A stretch of DNA of 64,000 nucleotides from Dendrophyllia cribrosa (taxonomy: Eukaryota; Cnidaria; Anthozoa; Scleractinia; Dendrophylliidae). Shown here piece after piece: positions 1 through 12,039 of the stretch. The DNA is taken from positions 21,706,355-21,770,354 of the forward strand of contig JAJLRJ010000005.1 in assembly GCA_024195265.1 (NCBI GenBank), read 5' to 3'. The translations under genes and the position numbers were made by a program. Positions within the stretch are counted from its first letter, which is position 1. Each line of letters starts with the position of its first letter. The notes under the pieces are model-generated. The model was not told the origin of the DNA, ran no database searches, and saw only the letters and a program-made list of their open reading frames with translations.

Positions 1-270
1 AGTGGTGTTGGCAGTTTTGTAAGGTATAAGTAGTAAAATGAATTGCGACTCGCTTGAACGTGTTTTCTGATGCTTAATTCGGTTAGATGTACTGTAGTTG
101 TTTTGATTTCTTTTGGGTTCAGTGTGTGGTTAAAGTTTGTTGTGATTGGTTGAATTAGTTTGGTTTTAGATTTATGACACTCGATAGAAAATCACTCTTA
201 AATGTGTCATCCTGAATTGCTCAGAAAAAGATGACATGGAGTATGTACGTATAGGTAGAACAATAAAACC

Positions 271-512
271 AACAATAGAACATTCGAGTGGTCCTTTTGA
301 ACATCAACAACAGGATATTCCTGAATAAGTGTACATTTCTTACAAATAAAAACAACAATAGAACATTCGAGTGGTCCTTTTGAACATCAACAACAGGATA
401 TTCCTGAATAAGTGTACATTTCTTACAAATAAAAACAACAATAGAACATTCGAGTGGTCCTTTTGAACATCAACAACAGGATATTTCTGAATAAGTGTAC
501 ATTTCGTACAAG
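271..512. repeat. 83-bp tandem repeat, about 3 copies
   Basis: Three consecutive copies of an 83-bp unit start at about 271, 354 and 437. Each begins AACAATAGAACATTCGAG and contains CATCAACAACAGGATATT. Copies 1 and 2 are nearly identical; copy 3 has small changes and decays after about 505. The array lies just beyond the 3' side of the Helentron RPA-like gene, where Helitron-group elements often carry minisatellites, so it may belong to the element's 3' end. That last point is inference. Confidence 0.85.
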
Positions 513-640
513 AGTTTATGCTGATGGTATCTGAGTTTTGGTGTTTGAGAATTCTTTTTGGAGTTCTGAATAGTTACTGTCTGGAGAACCTTAGTCCCAT
601 TGAGGTATTCAATGTTCATTTGGCAAGTGATGAGAACGTT

Positions 641-2049
641 CTACTCTTCTATTACTTCCAAGATGAAATTGGAAACAGGATCAATGACTAAGGTTATGTT
701 CTCCAAAGAGAGTAGGGCTTCCTTTATCTGATCGGATGGTGTATTGATGGTCAAGTCGAGCTTTTTAAGTAAAGCTTCCATTTCATCAGTGAACACAGTG
801 AGCCACGTTTGGTTTCCTTCTATTTCTGCACACAGCCGTGCTGTAGCACCTTTCTTTGCTAGTTTAACTTTTTGGCAGGTTCCACAACTGGTGCATGTAA
901 AAGTTGTTGAGCCAACGGAATAAGGCATTTTCTTTCTGCATGATTGCATTTGGCATGCCATGAAAACATTGACCTTGTCAGTAAATATGAACTCTTCAAC
1001 GGTTACTGTTTTTTTTGTTTCAGAGAGGAGCTCGGGTCCTTTCAGGTTTTCAATGTTCATGGTAATTTCTTTCATGGTTGTGGTAACTGTAGTACCCAGG
1101 TGAGTGTGTCCTGAATAGTTCTTTACACTTAAATCTTTGATTTCGTAACTTTTTGAGTTCTCGCACATTTGAATCATTTCATCCCAGACATGAAGTGTTG
1201 CATGTCCTGTGTCGTCTTCAATGATGCAATCCTCCTTTACGAGTCCTTTCTCTCCGTTTCTTTTGGCGACTTCTTTAGGTTTAGTGCTTCCCAATGTGAT
1301 TGTTGCTTTCACATTGACTCTTTGGTTTCTTGTTAATGAGTGTAACTGATTTAGTTTGATATCGATTGCAGTGACACTGGGCAAGTCAGAATTGTCACTG
1401 GATGTTGATGGTTGTTGACTCTCAAAGGTTATGTCATTGGAGTTTGCTTTTGCTACTGTTGTGTACTGGTTTACAAATAATTTGCTGTCCTTTTCATTGG
1501 CACTAAGCAGTCTTGCTGGAGTGCCAGCATTTTGAAGGTGCAAGGCTTGTTGGTGTGTTTTGCGGTCAAAGCCAATGACTCTTGAGAACTTTGAAGGCGA
1601 TGTTTGCAAATCAAATGTGTAATAATCACTTCCATTCTTTGCCTTCTTTATCGGTGAGACAGAGTGAATAAATCCTGCCTCAGTATCTAAATGAAATTGA
1701 TGACAATTACATGTTAATAAAAGGATACAAAATTAAAGAAATATAGGAAAAGGTCAGTTGTTGTAAGTTGTTTTCATTTGTTGTTTGTTGACTTTTAATT
1801 TGTTAATATTGTTCAATTGTTCATCCCCCCCCTCCCCTTTTTTGGTTGAGTGTGACACAAAAAGGACTGTATGATCAATGATGAACTGTGCAGAAGGGAA
1901 TTGCAGTACAAAAATAAAGGAACAATAAAAAAAAAACAGAAAGATACTGAGATAACATGTTGTGTCTAGTGTAGGAGAGATTTATAATGAAGTTAAAAGT
2001 TTCATACATGTGTAATATATTTACCTTTTCTTTTGGATGGCTGTGACAT
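641..2049 (-). CDS. Helentron-encoded RPA70-like single-strand DNA-binding protein (2 exons)
   Basis: Two exons fit by sequence and phase: exon 1 at 2049-2025 (ATG, 8 codons plus one base, donor GTAAAT) and exon 2 at 1686-641 (acceptor TTTAG). The split codon is Asp, and the joined frame gives 356 residues. An OB-fold region (IIEDDTGHATLHVWDEM) is followed by a zinc ribbon with cysteines in MACQMQSC and FTCTSCGTC, the arrangement of RPA1 DNA-binding domain C. RPA-like proteins are encoded by many Helentrons and presumably coat single strands during rolling-circle transposition. A TTG at 1609 would give only 322 residues; the upstream exon supplies a real ATG and a basic SKRK/KKAK-rich N terminus that could act in nuclear import (inference). 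No frameshift or stop is seen, in contrast to the upstream helicase ORF. Confidence 0.82.
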
Positions 2050-2437
2050 TTCAGCAGGAAATAGGAAATGCTGTTGATAATAAATAAAAAACTATTAGGG
2101 CAAATTAATGAATGCAATGATTCTATTTAATAATATCCAGGAGAGGATGAAGTATTTCTAGAAGAGGGTGTTCTGTTATATAATTTCCATACAAAAGGGG
2201 GTGTGAGTGGACACCCACCTTGGTCCACTGCTGATGTTGTTGTGAAAATTGAACATTAGGAAGTTACCATTGAAATATAAAAAGGTGAAAACGTTGTTGG
2301 TACTGGAAAAATATTTATGATAAGTAGATACTTTAATTTTGAGTATTGTTCGAGATACATCAGTCTGTTTGCTGTTTCTATTGAATTTTCTGGAAAAAAG
2401 GTTAAAAAGGAATTAGTAATACATGCAGTTTGATTGA
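2050..2437. other. spacer between RPA-like gene and Rep-helicase ORF
   Basis: AT-rich, with no ORF I can support. It presumably holds the 5' leader and promoter of the RPA-like gene and the 3' trailer of the helicase ORF. No convincing TATA box was picked out. Confidence 0.5.
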
Positions 2438-5400
2438 CTAAGTAAATTTGTAGTTTTTTTCTGTGGTAGTTGCTAATTTATCTAGGCGTTGTTCTTCACG
2501 ACATCTAAATTGAAATTGGGAGGATTTCTTTATACTTGTTAATCGTTCATATGTCATAGGTTCGATAATACAAGAAGCGATTGACTTAACCCTACTTAGT
2601 GCAACATATGTAATTCCTGCTGCTTGTTCAGTTGGACCAATATCAATCCAGGCTTTTGTCAAAGTAAGTCCCTGACTTTTATGTATTGTCATTGCCCAGG
2701 CAAGCTTTAGTGGCAATTGTTGTCTTTCGTGAAAACTATTGAATGAATTGGATGTGATAGTTATTGGACAAACTGGAACACAATTTGGTATGTTCTCTAA
2801 AAATGAAGGTCCTAAGTAATGGTGAAATTGAACCAGAACTGCTATAGGCAAATGTGGTGGCGAGTGATTTTCTGCATATATTATGTCTATTACTTTTCCC
2901 GTGGCTCCATTGCAAAGTCCAACTTCAGTCCAGAGATTCATTGTTAGTATTACAGAAGCTTGTTTGGCAAGACAGATTGTGGGTTCCAATCCAGACATTT
3001 CATCAGGAGATAAGGCTTTTGCAATTTTTGAAGAATGACGGGCATCAATGCGAGCTATTGGATGATTAAGCTGCAGTAGTTTTTCATAATTGTATTTAGC
3101 AACTTCCTTATTGGTATAGAATAGTCTGATAGCATCTTGAAATTGGTGTAAACAGGTGATGGCTGATGGCTGGCGAGACAAAAGAAGTTCCCAATCTTCT
3201 TTAGTGGAGTCACCTATTCTCAAACGCTTCAAGATCTCTTTAAATAATATCTGTGTATTATCAGAGCCTTGTACTCTTTGGTTAACAGAGAGTTTAACAA
3301 CTTTGTGAAACATCAAATATGCAAGGTAACCCTGTTCACCAATTGGTCCAGATGGATTTGTGTGATACAAAGGTTTGTCTTTAACTGGTGGTAACTGTGC
3401 TGGGTCTCCTACCAAAATTATAGATTTATTTCCAAACACTTCATCCAGTTCACCAGTTGCCTGTCTACAACGTTTATCAATCCAACCGAGCATTGTTTGT
3501 CCTAGCATAGAGTACTCGTCTATGATGATGTAGTGAATATGCTGTAGATTATTCTGTAGTCTAGCAAGAGGCTGCCCTTTCAGATCTATGTTGGCTTTGG
3601 AACCAACAGGTAAATTCAACAGAGAATGAATGGTAACCCCATTTATATTGAAAGATGCCTTTCCAGTAGTTGCTGTGACAGCACAAGATTGCTGTAAGAG
3701 ATTTCTTAAAGCATTAATCAAATAACTCTTTCCAGTTCCAGCAAAACCATTTATGATTAAAAGCAAAGGCGATTGAGGAAAGGGACTAACAAAGTGGTCT
3801 CTGACTATATTGTATGCAAGTGATTGCATATCACTGAAAGTACTGACATCTACATCAGAGTTTTGAAGTTCTACATTAACATGAAGTTGCTTCTTTGAAT
3901 TTATCCAAGAAGACATTTCTGACAGCTGTTGGGGAGAATAGGAATATGTGGTCATGTGCCAGTTATTTTCCAATGAATTGTCTGAATTATCAAAATCATT
4001 TGAATTGCTCATAAGGGTCCAGTCTGCTAAAATCATCCACTCTTCACGAGGCTGTGAAGGTTCGTCAAAATCTTCAATTTGTTCCTCTTCAAAGTAATAC
4101 TCCAAGTCTTCTAGTTTACCATGCCAATCAGGAACACGCTGCTGTGCATAGTCTGTTTGCAAAAATGTCTTCCACTCAGAAATAAACACATCATCACTGT
4201 CTGGTTTGTTTCCCCAAGCATCATCCTGTTTTCCACTCCATGGTTTATATCTTAGTAACTGGTATTTACAGTACAACCCAAAGTTTGGACTTTTAGGACT
4301 GGATGAATATGTGGGGAAAACCCTTGGTATGATATTTTTAGACTGATCTACTAGCTTGAAATTGACAAGTTTATACTTCATTGCAAACTCTAGAAAATTT
4401 AAATCTGTTAAGTTACATTTCAAAGAGGCCTGATATTTTTCACGTTCAGCATACACATCAAGCAAACTATTTGTTGTTGCCTTGTCACAAGCTATGCCTA
4501 AATTCAGTCTTCGTGAACCATTAAGGTTTAAGGGAATGACATTAAATGATGAGCTTACACAATTTAATGATAGCAAGTGGTGCATTGTTTCTTGTGCTGA
4601 GAAGTCTCTTTGCCCAAGTGTTTTCATTACAGTTTTCTTTATTATTGATGCAGCAGTTGTGGTTGTTTGGGAACTGTGGACAATACTGCTAAATGCATCC
4701 TTAAGCAAATTTGATCTTGATTCACTTTTTGCTGCATATTTAGCCAAATATTCGACACATGCATGGTAATCTATAACAACTTGAATATCACAGTTGGCCC
4801 GCCATCCTTGTAGTTGGAGGCGCTGGTGGTTGTTTACTCTAGTGTCATTTCTTTTGGTTATAATTTCAACCTTGTATTTTGATGTGTTGTCTTTTGTGTT
4901 TATTTTTTCATATTGCAATGATGTTTTTATGCAGTGTTGGAATGGAAATTTAAACCTGCACTTAGGTTCATTGTCATTTTGGTTTTTCTTCAAGCAATAG
5001 CTTGTGCTACACCGAGTGTGCCTTTGAACCGTATTCAACAAATCTACATAGTCACTTTCAGAGTCCTGAACATTCATGTGGTATTTTTGACAAGGATGAG
5101 TAGAAGGCTTTTGCCAAAGGCCATTGTCTGGTGGGTCTGGATTGCAAGTACATAACAACCAATCAACATATTTGCATATTTTCTCTTCAGCCATCTTCCC
5201 ATCTTCAACAATTTCACTGTCAGTGTTATTGTTACTATTTTGTGCCAAATGACCTTGAAGGGCTGTTTCGCTCAACTTGCAAAGCCCTGGGTCATTACTA
5301 AGCTTTGCAACACCATGGCAATGAATACTTCCTCTTGATTGATACTCAAACCTATACCAGTGCCATTTGGTATCTAGTGAATCATAAAGCCAATGCTTGA

Positions 5401-6334
5401 CAAATTTTTTTAAGCGTTCAGTGAAAAACCAGTCAACAATATGGGGATTGTCAATTACATTTTGCCTTCTTTCCTGAGGTGTGCTTTCCTCGTCTGGTTG
5501 ATTTTTGAAAAGTGTGTGTAATTCTGGCCAATGCATATCTGCTGATGAAAATGTGAAAAAGAAAGTGGGAGGCCCCTTTTGCTGTATGATTGCTTTCAAG
5601 TCCTCTTTTGCTTTGTGCCAATAAGCGTCTGAACCTGTTATGTTAGTGATGTAACGTGACAACTTCGTCATCATAAGGTTCCCTTCATTATTGGTAACCA
5701 TCTCCCTTAATTCTTCTATGGATAAATGCTGTTCTCCTGGATTTTGTTTGAGAAATATTCCAGTTTGTTGTAGGATTTGTTTGCGATGTAACATGTTTAA
5801 AGCCCAATATGAAAATCTAGGATGATTTGCAAAACGATAAATCCACCGATTGTTTCTCTGTTCTGCAAATTTAATGAGATGCTTGATCTTTTCTCTGAAG
5901 GTAACATTTCTTATTGCGGCAGGATTTGTTGGGTCCCCCTTGCCATCAGGAAACAATGTTGGAAATGCCATTGTAGCTAAAAATGGAGTGACATATTCAT
6001 TTAAAGGGGTGCTTCCTAAGGTTGGCCAGTCAAGTTGTCCCTGGAAAAGTTGTTGATGGATAAAATCAACTTCTTGTTGCTGGGTTTTATTTGTTTGAAG
6101 CAGGCTTGAAGAATCTGTATAGCAGTTATACACAATATCCTCTTCATTTTCATGAGGACCACGATCTGGAATGTAGTTAACGTTACCATTTATTCTATCA
6201 TCATCTGCCTCTACTGAAAGAATTTCTTCAGGAAAACCATTTTCTGGCAATGAATTTAATGCATGAACATTTATTTGCACATCTGAATATTGTGGATTAT
6301 TTTCAATGAGCCAGTAAAGTGCATCAGACACCAC
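2438..6334 (-). CDS. Helentron Rep (HUH)/PIF1-like helicase region, downstream of an in-frame stop
   Basis: This is an open frame of 1298 codons. An N-terminal Helitron-like domain includes [16 protein letters not shown] (near residue 255). The Rep nuclease signature follows: the two-histidine motif GSIHCHG near residue 336 and the tyrosine motif YLAKYAAK near residue 530. The C-terminal third is a superfamily-1 PIF1-type helicase: Walker A GFAGTGKS near 861, Walker B IIIDEYSM near 938, and a late helicase motif HKSQGLTL near 1218. Known role: strand nicking and transfer plus unwinding during rolling-circle transposition. There is no ATG at the upstream end; the frame simply continues from the OTU/DUF6570 ORF across a TAA at 6335-6337, followed by GTG GTG. 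The helicase half is therefore probably the C-terminal part of a broken polyprotein, not an independently started gene. Confidence 0.88.
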   Translation of the reverse strand: MVSDALYWLIENNPQYSDVQINVHALNSLPENGFPEEILSVEADDDRINGNVNYIPDRGPHENEEDIVYNCYTDSSSLLQTNKTQQQEVDFIHQQLFQGQLDWPTLGSTPLNEYVTPFLATMAFPTLFPDGKGDPTNPAAIRNVTFREKIKHLIKFAEQRNNRWIYRFANHPRFSYWALNMLHRKQILQQTGIFLKQNPGEQHLSIEELREMVTNNEGNLMMTKLSRYITNITGSDAYWHKAKEDLKAIIQQKGPPTFFFTFSSADMHWPELHTLFKNQPDEESTPQERRQNVIDNPHIVDWFFTERLKKFVKHWLYDSLDTKWHWYRFEYQSRGSIHCHGVAKLSNDPGLCKLSETALQGHLAQNSNNNTDSEIVEDGKMAEEKICKYVDWLLCTCNPDPPDNGLWQKPSTHPCQKYHMNVQDSESDYVDLLNTVQRHTRCSTSYCLKKNQNDNEPKCRFKFPFQHCIKTSLQYEKINTKDNTSKYKVEIITKRNDTRVNNHQRLQLQGWRANCDIQVVIDYHACVEYLAKYAAKSESRSNLLKDAFSSIVHSSQTTTTAASIIKKTVMKTLGQRDFSAQETMHHLLSLNCVSSSFNVIPLNLNGSRRLNLGIACDKATTNSLLDVYAEREKYQASLKCNLTDLNFLEFAMKYKLVNFKLVDQSKNIIPRVFPTYSSSPKSPNFGLYCKYQLLRYKPWSGKQDDAWGNKPDSDDVFISEWKTFLQTDYAQQRVPDWHGKLEDLEYYFEEEQIEDFDEPSQPREEWMILADWTLMSNSNDFDNSDNSLENNWHMTTYSYSPQQLSEMSSWINSKKQLHVNVELQNSDVDVSTFSDMQSLAYNIVRDHFVSPFPQSPLLLIINGFAGTGKSYLINALRNLLQQSCAVTATTGKASFNINGVTIHSLLNLPVGSKANIDLKGQPLARLQNNLQHIHYIIIDEYSMLGQTMLGWIDKRCRQATGELDEVFGNKSIILVGDPAQLPPVKDKPLYHTNPSGPIGEQGYLAYLMFHKVVKLSVNQRVQGSDNTQILFKEILKRLRIGDSTKEDWELLLSRQPSAITCLHQFQDAIRLFYTNKEVAKYNYEKLLQLNHPIARIDARHSSKIAKALSPDEMSGLEPTICLAKQASVILTMNLWTEVGLCNGATGKVIDIIYAENHSPPHLPIAVLVQFHHYLGPSFLENIPNCVPVCPITITSNSFNSFHERQQLPLKLAWAMTIHKSQGLTLTKAWIDIGPTEQAAGITYVALSRVKSIASCIIEPMTYERLTSIKKSSQFQFRCREEQRLDKLATTTEKNYKFT

Positions 6335-8461
6335 TTATCTTCTGACTGAAAGGTTTCTAATAGAACCACCTTTTCCTTTGGCTTTGATAATAATTATTGA
6401 CAAGTCTTTAGGGTATCTTGGTAGTAAAAGTGCTAATTGACCAATATCTTGGGGAAGATTGACAGTATGTCCTGAATATCCCCTCTGTCCTCCTGGTTTG
6501 ATATAAATGTGCATTATAGGAACAGCACGTGCAATGAGCATTTCTTCCACCTGTGTTAATCCACAAAGAACATCTGGTAAGGGTGAGGGTGTCATAAAAT
6601 TTTCTTTTGAAAATTTATTTGGCAATTCCTTGTCAGTTTTGCACCTAGAGCACTCAAAATGTTCTGGAACTTTGGAGCCTACATTTAGTGGCCATGCTTC
6701 TAAACAAATTTGACAGTGGCAAATAACATAATTATTAGAAGTATGAAACTTTTTCATGTTGTTTTTTGCCCAGTCTTGTTGATCAATATTCCCATGGGTT
6801 TCAACATCAAAACTGTTTAAATATTCCTTCTGTGAAATAGAATTACTTAACTGTTGCTCAGGATTTTTAATACAAGTCTTTTTTGTAACACGTCGGCTTT
6901 GTTTCTGTGTTGTTTTACAGTTTTGTGAAATGGAGTTGCTCGACTGTGGCTCTGGATTTTTAATGCAAGTCCTTTTTGTGACACATGGGCTTTGTGTCTG
7001 TGTTCTTTTACACTGTCTATATTTTTCTCTACGGCACTGAAGTTTCTTCTCATGCTGCTCGTGAGATTGTGACAATTTGACTTTGAGATATTTCAGGACA
7101 TTCTTGTTTGTAGGATGAGGCATTGTGGAAACATAGTGCAAGTTCTCTATATAGCCAACAAACAATACCCTTGTATTTGCAGGAGAGGATGGTGGAGTAA
7201 TTGTGGTGCCTTCTGGATTAGAGATCCTTGACTCAATAATGTGAATTACACAATTAAGTTGATTTGCTACAGCCTGTATGATATTGTTATCACACCATGT
7301 ACCTGGTGCAGCCATTCTTTTTAAATATGTGGTCCATGAACCATGCGTTAAAGTCTCTATAAACAATTCAGGATGTTGTTCTAAATAGTGAACACCAGCT
7401 TGTCTTATCAGATGATGAAACTCAGGCGTACCATAATACTGATGTGAGATGGATTTGAAAAAACAGTCACCTGAACTTCCACAATCTAAGGCCTGCAAAC
7501 CTTTGTCAAAGAGCCTACATGTCATCCGACTGTAAGATGCATCAATGTCAGATGATTGGCTGTCAGTTGGATTCATACCACCAGAAAGTGATCGAAAAAT
7601 TTGAATCGTGGAATAGTTATTTGAATCACTTGTCTTGATGCAGTTTACAAAACATTTGTTTCTGAAAGTACTTTTTCGCAAATTGGGTTTTGTAGGAAAC
7701 CAGTAGCGGGTAAAATGACATTCATAGAAGTATCTAGGAGACCAAAGTGTGAATGTTTTGCAGAAGAAATGTATGCGAGACGACCTGGGGAAGCTGTTTT
7801 TAAAATTTAGTTTGATTTTTTTTCGTTTTTGTCTCTGTTTTAAAATATGGAACAACTTTCGTTTAGGAATTCTTGAGGGTTCTCTTTCTCGCTTTTCACG
7901 TCTAATAGTAACTCGTATATTACAGCGAGCAACCCGTGCAGAAGCATTAACTTGAGTAACAGGAGAAGAACTAACTTGAGTAACAAGAACATCTTTACAT
8001 TTTAGAAATGAAGTGCAATCATCGCTACTTCTATTTATATGATTAAGCTGGAGCGAGGCAAACAGTTGGGCAGATTTTAGGAGAATAATCGAGCTCTCAG
8101 TCTGATAACTGAACCGTGCTAGTTCTGGTATAGTTTTCAACTTGATTTGTGTTACTGGGATTGACTTGTTGTTTGATGACCAAAGTGGGTCTGGCTTTGG
8201 GGACCAAATTTGGTCAAATTGCGGCAAAACTGTGCCTATTTTTGATAAATAAACTGGCTGTATGCTTGAATGAAGCAGATTACGGCTTCGCTGATCATTT
8301 CGAGGATACAGAATGCATCGAAGTGCACCAATTGCCGATGGAAAGATGTTCATCTGTGGAAAGTGAAACTCAAAATATCTGTATGATTTCAACATGAAAG
8401 CACTCCAGCGAACCAATTTTATGAACCGAAACATGGCGATGCTTTGCAAATACACCTCCAA
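6335..8461 (-). CDS. Helentron N-terminal region with OTU cysteine protease and DUF6570-like domain, ended by a premature TAA
   Basis: This is a 708-codon frame. An OTU-like protease begins near residue 323: the nucleophile cysteine lies in SSGDCFFKS and the catalytic histidine in ENLHYVS near residue 443. Lys/Gln-rich repeats containing [16 protein letters not shown] units follow. The region after about residue 560 ([24 protein letters not shown], then [21 protein letters not shown]) looks like the DUF6570 domain that precedes the Helitron Rep domain. The first ~290 residues from the ATG at 8461 resemble nothing I know; the methionine in GGMNPTDS near residue 294 is a plausible real start. 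The ORF ends at 6335-6337 exactly where the family normally runs on into the VxxALxWLxxNNP segment, so the TAA is read as a nonsense mutation. Confidence 0.8.
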   Translation of the reverse strand: MEVYLQSIAMFRFIKLVRWSAFMLKSYRYFEFHFPQMNIFPSAIGALRCILYPRNDQRSRNLLHSSIQPVYLSKIGTVLPQFDQIWSPKPDPLWSSNNKSIPVTQIKLKTIPELARFSYQTESSIILLKSAQLFASLQLNHINRSSDDCTSFLKCKDVLVTQVSSSPVTQVNASARVARCNIRVTIRREKREREPSRIPKRKLFHILKQRQKRKKIKLNFKNSFPRSSRIHFFCKTFTLWSPRYFYECHFTRYWFPTKPNLRKSTFRNKCFVNCIKTSDSNNYSTIQIFRSLSGGMNPTDSQSSDIDASYSRMTCRLFDKGLQALDCGSSGDCFFKSISHQYYGTPEFHHLIRQAGVHYLEQHPELFIETLTHGSWTTYLKRMAAPGTWCDNNIIQAVANQLNCVIHIIESRISNPEGTTITPPSSPANTRVLFVGYIENLHYVSTMPHPTNKNVLKYLKVKLSQSHEQHEKKLQCRREKYRQCKRTQTQSPCVTKRTCIKNPEPQSSNSISQNCKTTQKQSRRVTKKTCIKNPEQQLSNSISQKEYLNSFDVETHGNIDQQDWAKNNMKKFHTSNNYVICHCQICLEAWPLNVGSKVPEHFECSRCKTDKELPNKFSKENFMTPSPLPDVLCGLTQVEEMLIARAVPIMHIYIKPGGQRGYSGHTVNLPQDIGQLALLLPRYPKDLSIIIIKAKGKGGSIRNLSVRR

Positions 8462-9301
8462 AATGTATAGATGACCTTGTAATTGCTATAAAGATTGACT
8501 TACCAAGAAAATTACAAATGAAACTTGCAGTTGGACCCACAACAGCCACCTACCGCACATTCACCAGTCGCGATCACTCACGTGGAAGAACGTGGAAAGG
8601 ATTTCCAACAGGTTTTACTGGTTCTGAACATCCGGGATATCTTATCACGCGGCTTGCGCATGAATCCTAATCACGTGGACCAATGACGTGATTGCATTCC
8701 ATACATACCAGTTGGAAGACGAAAAATCCGGCCAACAGAAAAGCCTACGTACGTGCGGCGCACGCGCGGGATGTAAGTCCGCTGCTCGAAACGAAGATTA
8801 GTCTGCGGGCTCCTCCTTGTCGCCCGCAATAACGGAAACCACTCAGTTCCTTATAGACCGAAGTCTTATCATCTCAGTCTACCTCTCTAAAACATGTCAA
8901 CAACTATTTCTGAAACATCCGATCTGCTGCTATAGTGTGCGTGTTAACCGAGTGTACTGTTCTAATAGGCATTGCACTGATCTTTGTGGTAAACTTACGT
9001 TTCCGGCAAAACCCCCTTAAAATTTCACTTTTGAACATTATGAAAGACAAAAACTAAGTACAGTGTACATCAAAATGGCTTTTAATTGAATCGTCGCACT
9101 TTGGGGTTTTAAGCCACATCCACACTGTGCCGGGATGTGGAAGAAGGTAACGTTAAAGTTAACGTTCGAGAGGCGTTTGGCAAGAGATGTTTGACTGTGG
9201 GGATTAGCAGAAAAAGTTCCAGGAAAATACTTTTTAAGGAACATTAACCAGTACAAGATTGCTGATGTTCCGTGTTCGAATCTAAAGTTTGATGGCCAGA
9301 C
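8462..9301. other. non-coding flank, locally GC-rich
   Basis: 8570-8800 is richer in CpG and GC than its surroundings and lies just upstream (minus sense) of the Helentron ORF, so it could hold that element's promoter or 5' end. No gene was recognised. The small ORFs here have no codable features. Confidence 0.4.
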
Positions 9302-9310
9302 GGAAGTAGC

Positions 9311-9855
9311 CCCGGGGGTACTCTGTATATTTTTGGGTGGGGGTGTGCCACTGGGACTCTGGAACCCTTTCCCTATACCAGACCATGTTCAGCTGAGTTT
9401 GCAATCCTATACTAGACTTGACATCGAAAATCCCTACCCTATCCCACACTTCCTATATACTTTTAGAACTGTATTATTATTACAGTCCAATATACCAAAA
9501 CCATTTATCAACAATGTTGCCACTATGATTTTATTTCCGTCCAGGGAAGCCTCTTTCTCTTCCGAGTTTCAATTCCTATTCTAGACTTAATTCTTCATTC
9601 CACTGATCAGTTTCCCGGCAAATGATACCCTATTCTAGACAAAAATGATCTGATTTCTATATTCTAGACTAGCTAAACTGCTTGAAAAGAATATCCTTCA
9701 CAGCGGCACATACCTTTATAGCTTACATATGAGCCCCTCCCCCATTCTAGATCAAAATTGTTATCTGATTTTTATACCATATCCAGGACTAAACTGCTTC
9801 AAAAGCATGCCCTTCACAGCGGTACATACCCATATAGCTTGCATGAGTCCCCCCC
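9311..9855 (+). mobile_element. short non-autonomous DNA transposon with 9-bp target duplication
   Basis: The element begins CCCCGGGGGTACTC and ends GAGTCCCCCCC, so its ends are imperfect inverted repeats. It is flanked by GGAAGTAGC at 9302-9310 and again at 9856-9864, a perfect 9-bp direct duplication. The interior is rich in TTCTAGAC and CCCTAT-type motifs. A diverged second copy lies at 18,661-19,132. No ORF is present. A 9-bp duplication would suit Mutator-like elements, but the superfamily is not established. Confidence 0.8.
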
Positions 9856-9865
9856 GGAAGTAGCT

Positions 9866-11506
9866 TCTCTTCATCTTCTAGAAAGAGCAGGTTAGAGGTT
9901 GGTCAGGGAAGCCTGTTCAGTCTATCGTAGTTTAATTTTCACACTCGAAATATGAATAGAATAACCAAGCTCTTGTAGAAAGAGATATAAGTGAAAAAGG
10001 TTTCAACTACGTACGTGCCTTAGGAAGATACTTTTAAGTAACCAATTCTTGCTATTAATTTAATTATACACAGCAAGTATTCTAAAAATAAAACTCACAT
10101 TAACTATAAATAATCCTGCTATTAATAAAGTTATCAACAGGAGGTATTAATGGGGGTAGAAATATTGAAAAAGCTTCCTCCAGTCCGTTTGTATGACAAA
10201 GAGTATGCTTGTGAATAGCAAAGATTTTCGCCTGAACGTTTAAAGCAAAACGTGATCAAGACAAATAGAAACCAAAGCGATCACAGGATCTTAGACGAAT
10301 GTTTATTAGCGCGTGATAGTTGTTTTTACCAATTAAAAAAGCGCCCGAAGAGGTTTAATTATAATAACAAAGAGGTCACTCTAACGATCCAAGTTTCACT
10401 TTCGATTAAATGATACCTTTGTCTGATTTCATCACCAGACAGATCAGAGGCATCCAACGAATTGATTCGCCAAATTGTTGTTCGGAATGCTCTGATCGCC
10501 CCCAGATTTTCGAATTACATTTACATGAGAAGTTAAGTTTCTCAAACCCGGAAAATACTATAGACTGACATTTTCGGACCTAATGAAAACCACGCCTGAT
10601 GTTTTCGAGAGGATGAAAAACGCTATTTTTTGGTTCTTATAATGTCCAGCTAAAACTTTCGGGAGCCAAATAGCTCACTTCAAACTTAAGCTACGTTTTT
10701 GCGAGAATGGATTTTGTTCCTAATGAATTTTCAGCTAAGGCATCCGAACAGATCGAAAATTGGCAGCGGATAAAAATATACCCTTAATCAAAATCATCAA
10801 AAAGAAATATAAACATGATTTCAATTATTCCCAAGAAACTTATTAGTTTACCTTTTTTCATGCCTTTTCCGCTTTTTTTCCCCGCGAATCTGCCGGGGGC
10901 ATCCAACGAGCCAAGTTCGCCAAAGGCTTTAGAAAGTCATGTTTATGTTTCGTTTGATGATCATGATTTAATTTGGTAAACTTGGCAATGAAAAAAGGTA
11001 ATTAAACTAATTAAGTTTCTTGGGAACAATTTTATTTATCAAAAGCATGATGCTGCGTTCTTGGTCTGGTAATATTTTGTAAAAGCTACCGCCAGTTTAA
11101 CGTATAACGGATCGAGAGTACAGCTTGAGTAGCAAAAAGACGTGTTTAATTAAACGACAAATCGGAAACCAAGAGAAAGCAAATTCAGCATTAAAAAAAT
11201 CGTTCATAGGGTCTTGGCAAATGTTATTGTATTTTGATAATTGCATTTTTTTTAATTTGTTAAGAATGCAATAGAACGGGACTATACATTACCATAAACA
11301 AGAGGCTACCAGTAGCCTATACTCATGCGCTTGCGTAAGAAAGTTTTATGGTTTATTTTAAACGGGTCACGCACCCCTTTTCCCTCAACGAATTTTGCGT
11401 GACACACATTGCACCATCACTCAAGACATGTTGATTAAAGCTACCAATTTTTCTGTACTCGCTTTGAATATTTAATTTATTGATTCCTGTTCAAACCCAC
11501 ACTAGT
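9866..11506. other. gene-free stretch with diverged repeats
   Basis: No exon or conserved ORF was recognised. About 10,154-10,290 and 11,060-11,190 look like diverged direct copies: both run through a TTTTxxxAAGCT(T/A)CC block, an AACGTGATCAAG or ACGACAAAT block and an AAACCAAG/AAACCAAA block. They bracket an inverted repeat at 10,790-11,040. This may be the remnant of an old non-autonomous element. Confidence 0.4.
10790..11040. repeat. imperfect inverted repeat
   Basis: Left-arm sequence near 10,832-10,861 (ATTCCCAAGAAACTTA then AGTTTACCTTTTTTCA) is mirrored near 10,989-11,032 (TGAAAAAAGGTAATTAAACT then AAGTTTCTTGGGAA). Flanking GCATCCAACGA motifs occur at about 10,451 and 10,896. Confidence 0.55.
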
Positions 11507-11733
11507 CTAATACTTCCCAAATTGTGAATTATTTCTATTACATTGGGTTATTCCAGAAAGAATCCACACCCCCCACCCCCTCCACCGACGGATGGCAAGA
11601 TTGTTTGACCCCTCGGCCCCTTTCCAAACCCAGAAACTGCCGGCAACGCAAGCAAATTTGTTTAGCACATGTCGAAGAATTTCTCGTGTGGCCAAGTTTT
11701 CTAAATATTTCTCAAAAACCACTGAAATGTTTC

Positions 11734-12039
11734 TTACAAAGTAAATGGACACTCAAAAATGTTATTTTCTTTAGCGTAGTTTTCCAGGAATGCTTGAAAA
11801 TTCTTAGTAAAGTCTGCCGCTTCGCCCTTCGAGTATAAATTCTGAAGGAAGACATGTCCCGCTTTGTGATCGATAAATGGATGCTGATCCTCACAGGAAG
11901 ATTCCATCGCTTTCAAAGGCATACAAATCGTCTTATAGACTTTTTCTTTCCATTTCGAAGTCTTAAAAGGCGTGTTTACATTCTGGTAATGGAAAATGAA
12001 CGTCTGAAAAATTGAAGTGTGGAGTACAGAAGCGGTCAT
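11734..12039 (-). CDS. possible small ORF, 101 codons, unrecognised
   Basis: This is a single open frame starting MTASVLHTS with a C-terminal half of mixed composition (FLENYAKENNIFECPF). There is no signal peptide, membrane segment or family motif that I know. It sits between a C-rich repeat fragment (11,560-11,590) and tetranucleotide repeats, upstream of the ZP gene and antisense to it. It may be a chance ORF. Confidence 0.2.
   Translation of the reverse strand: MTASVLHTSIFQTFIFHYQNVNTPFKTSKWKEKVYKTICMPLKAMESSCEDQHPFIDHKAGHVFLQNLYSKGEAADFTKNFQAFLENYAKENNIFECPFTL

Larger units (their letters stand above)
271..8461 (-). mobile_element. Helentron-type rolling-circle transposon (Helitron group), decayed
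   Basis: Read on the minus strand, this block holds an OTU-protease plus DUF6570-like region (8461-6335), a Rep/PIF1-helicase region (6334-2438) and an RPA-like OB-fold gene (2049-641). OTU and RPA companions are characteristic of animal Helentrons rather than canonical plant Helitrons. The outer termini were not defined: I did not identify a 3' hairpin/CTRR end or a 5' TC end, so the boundaries are only the outermost supported parts. The large ORF is split by an in-frame stop, so this copy is probably not autonomous. Confidence 0.85.
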
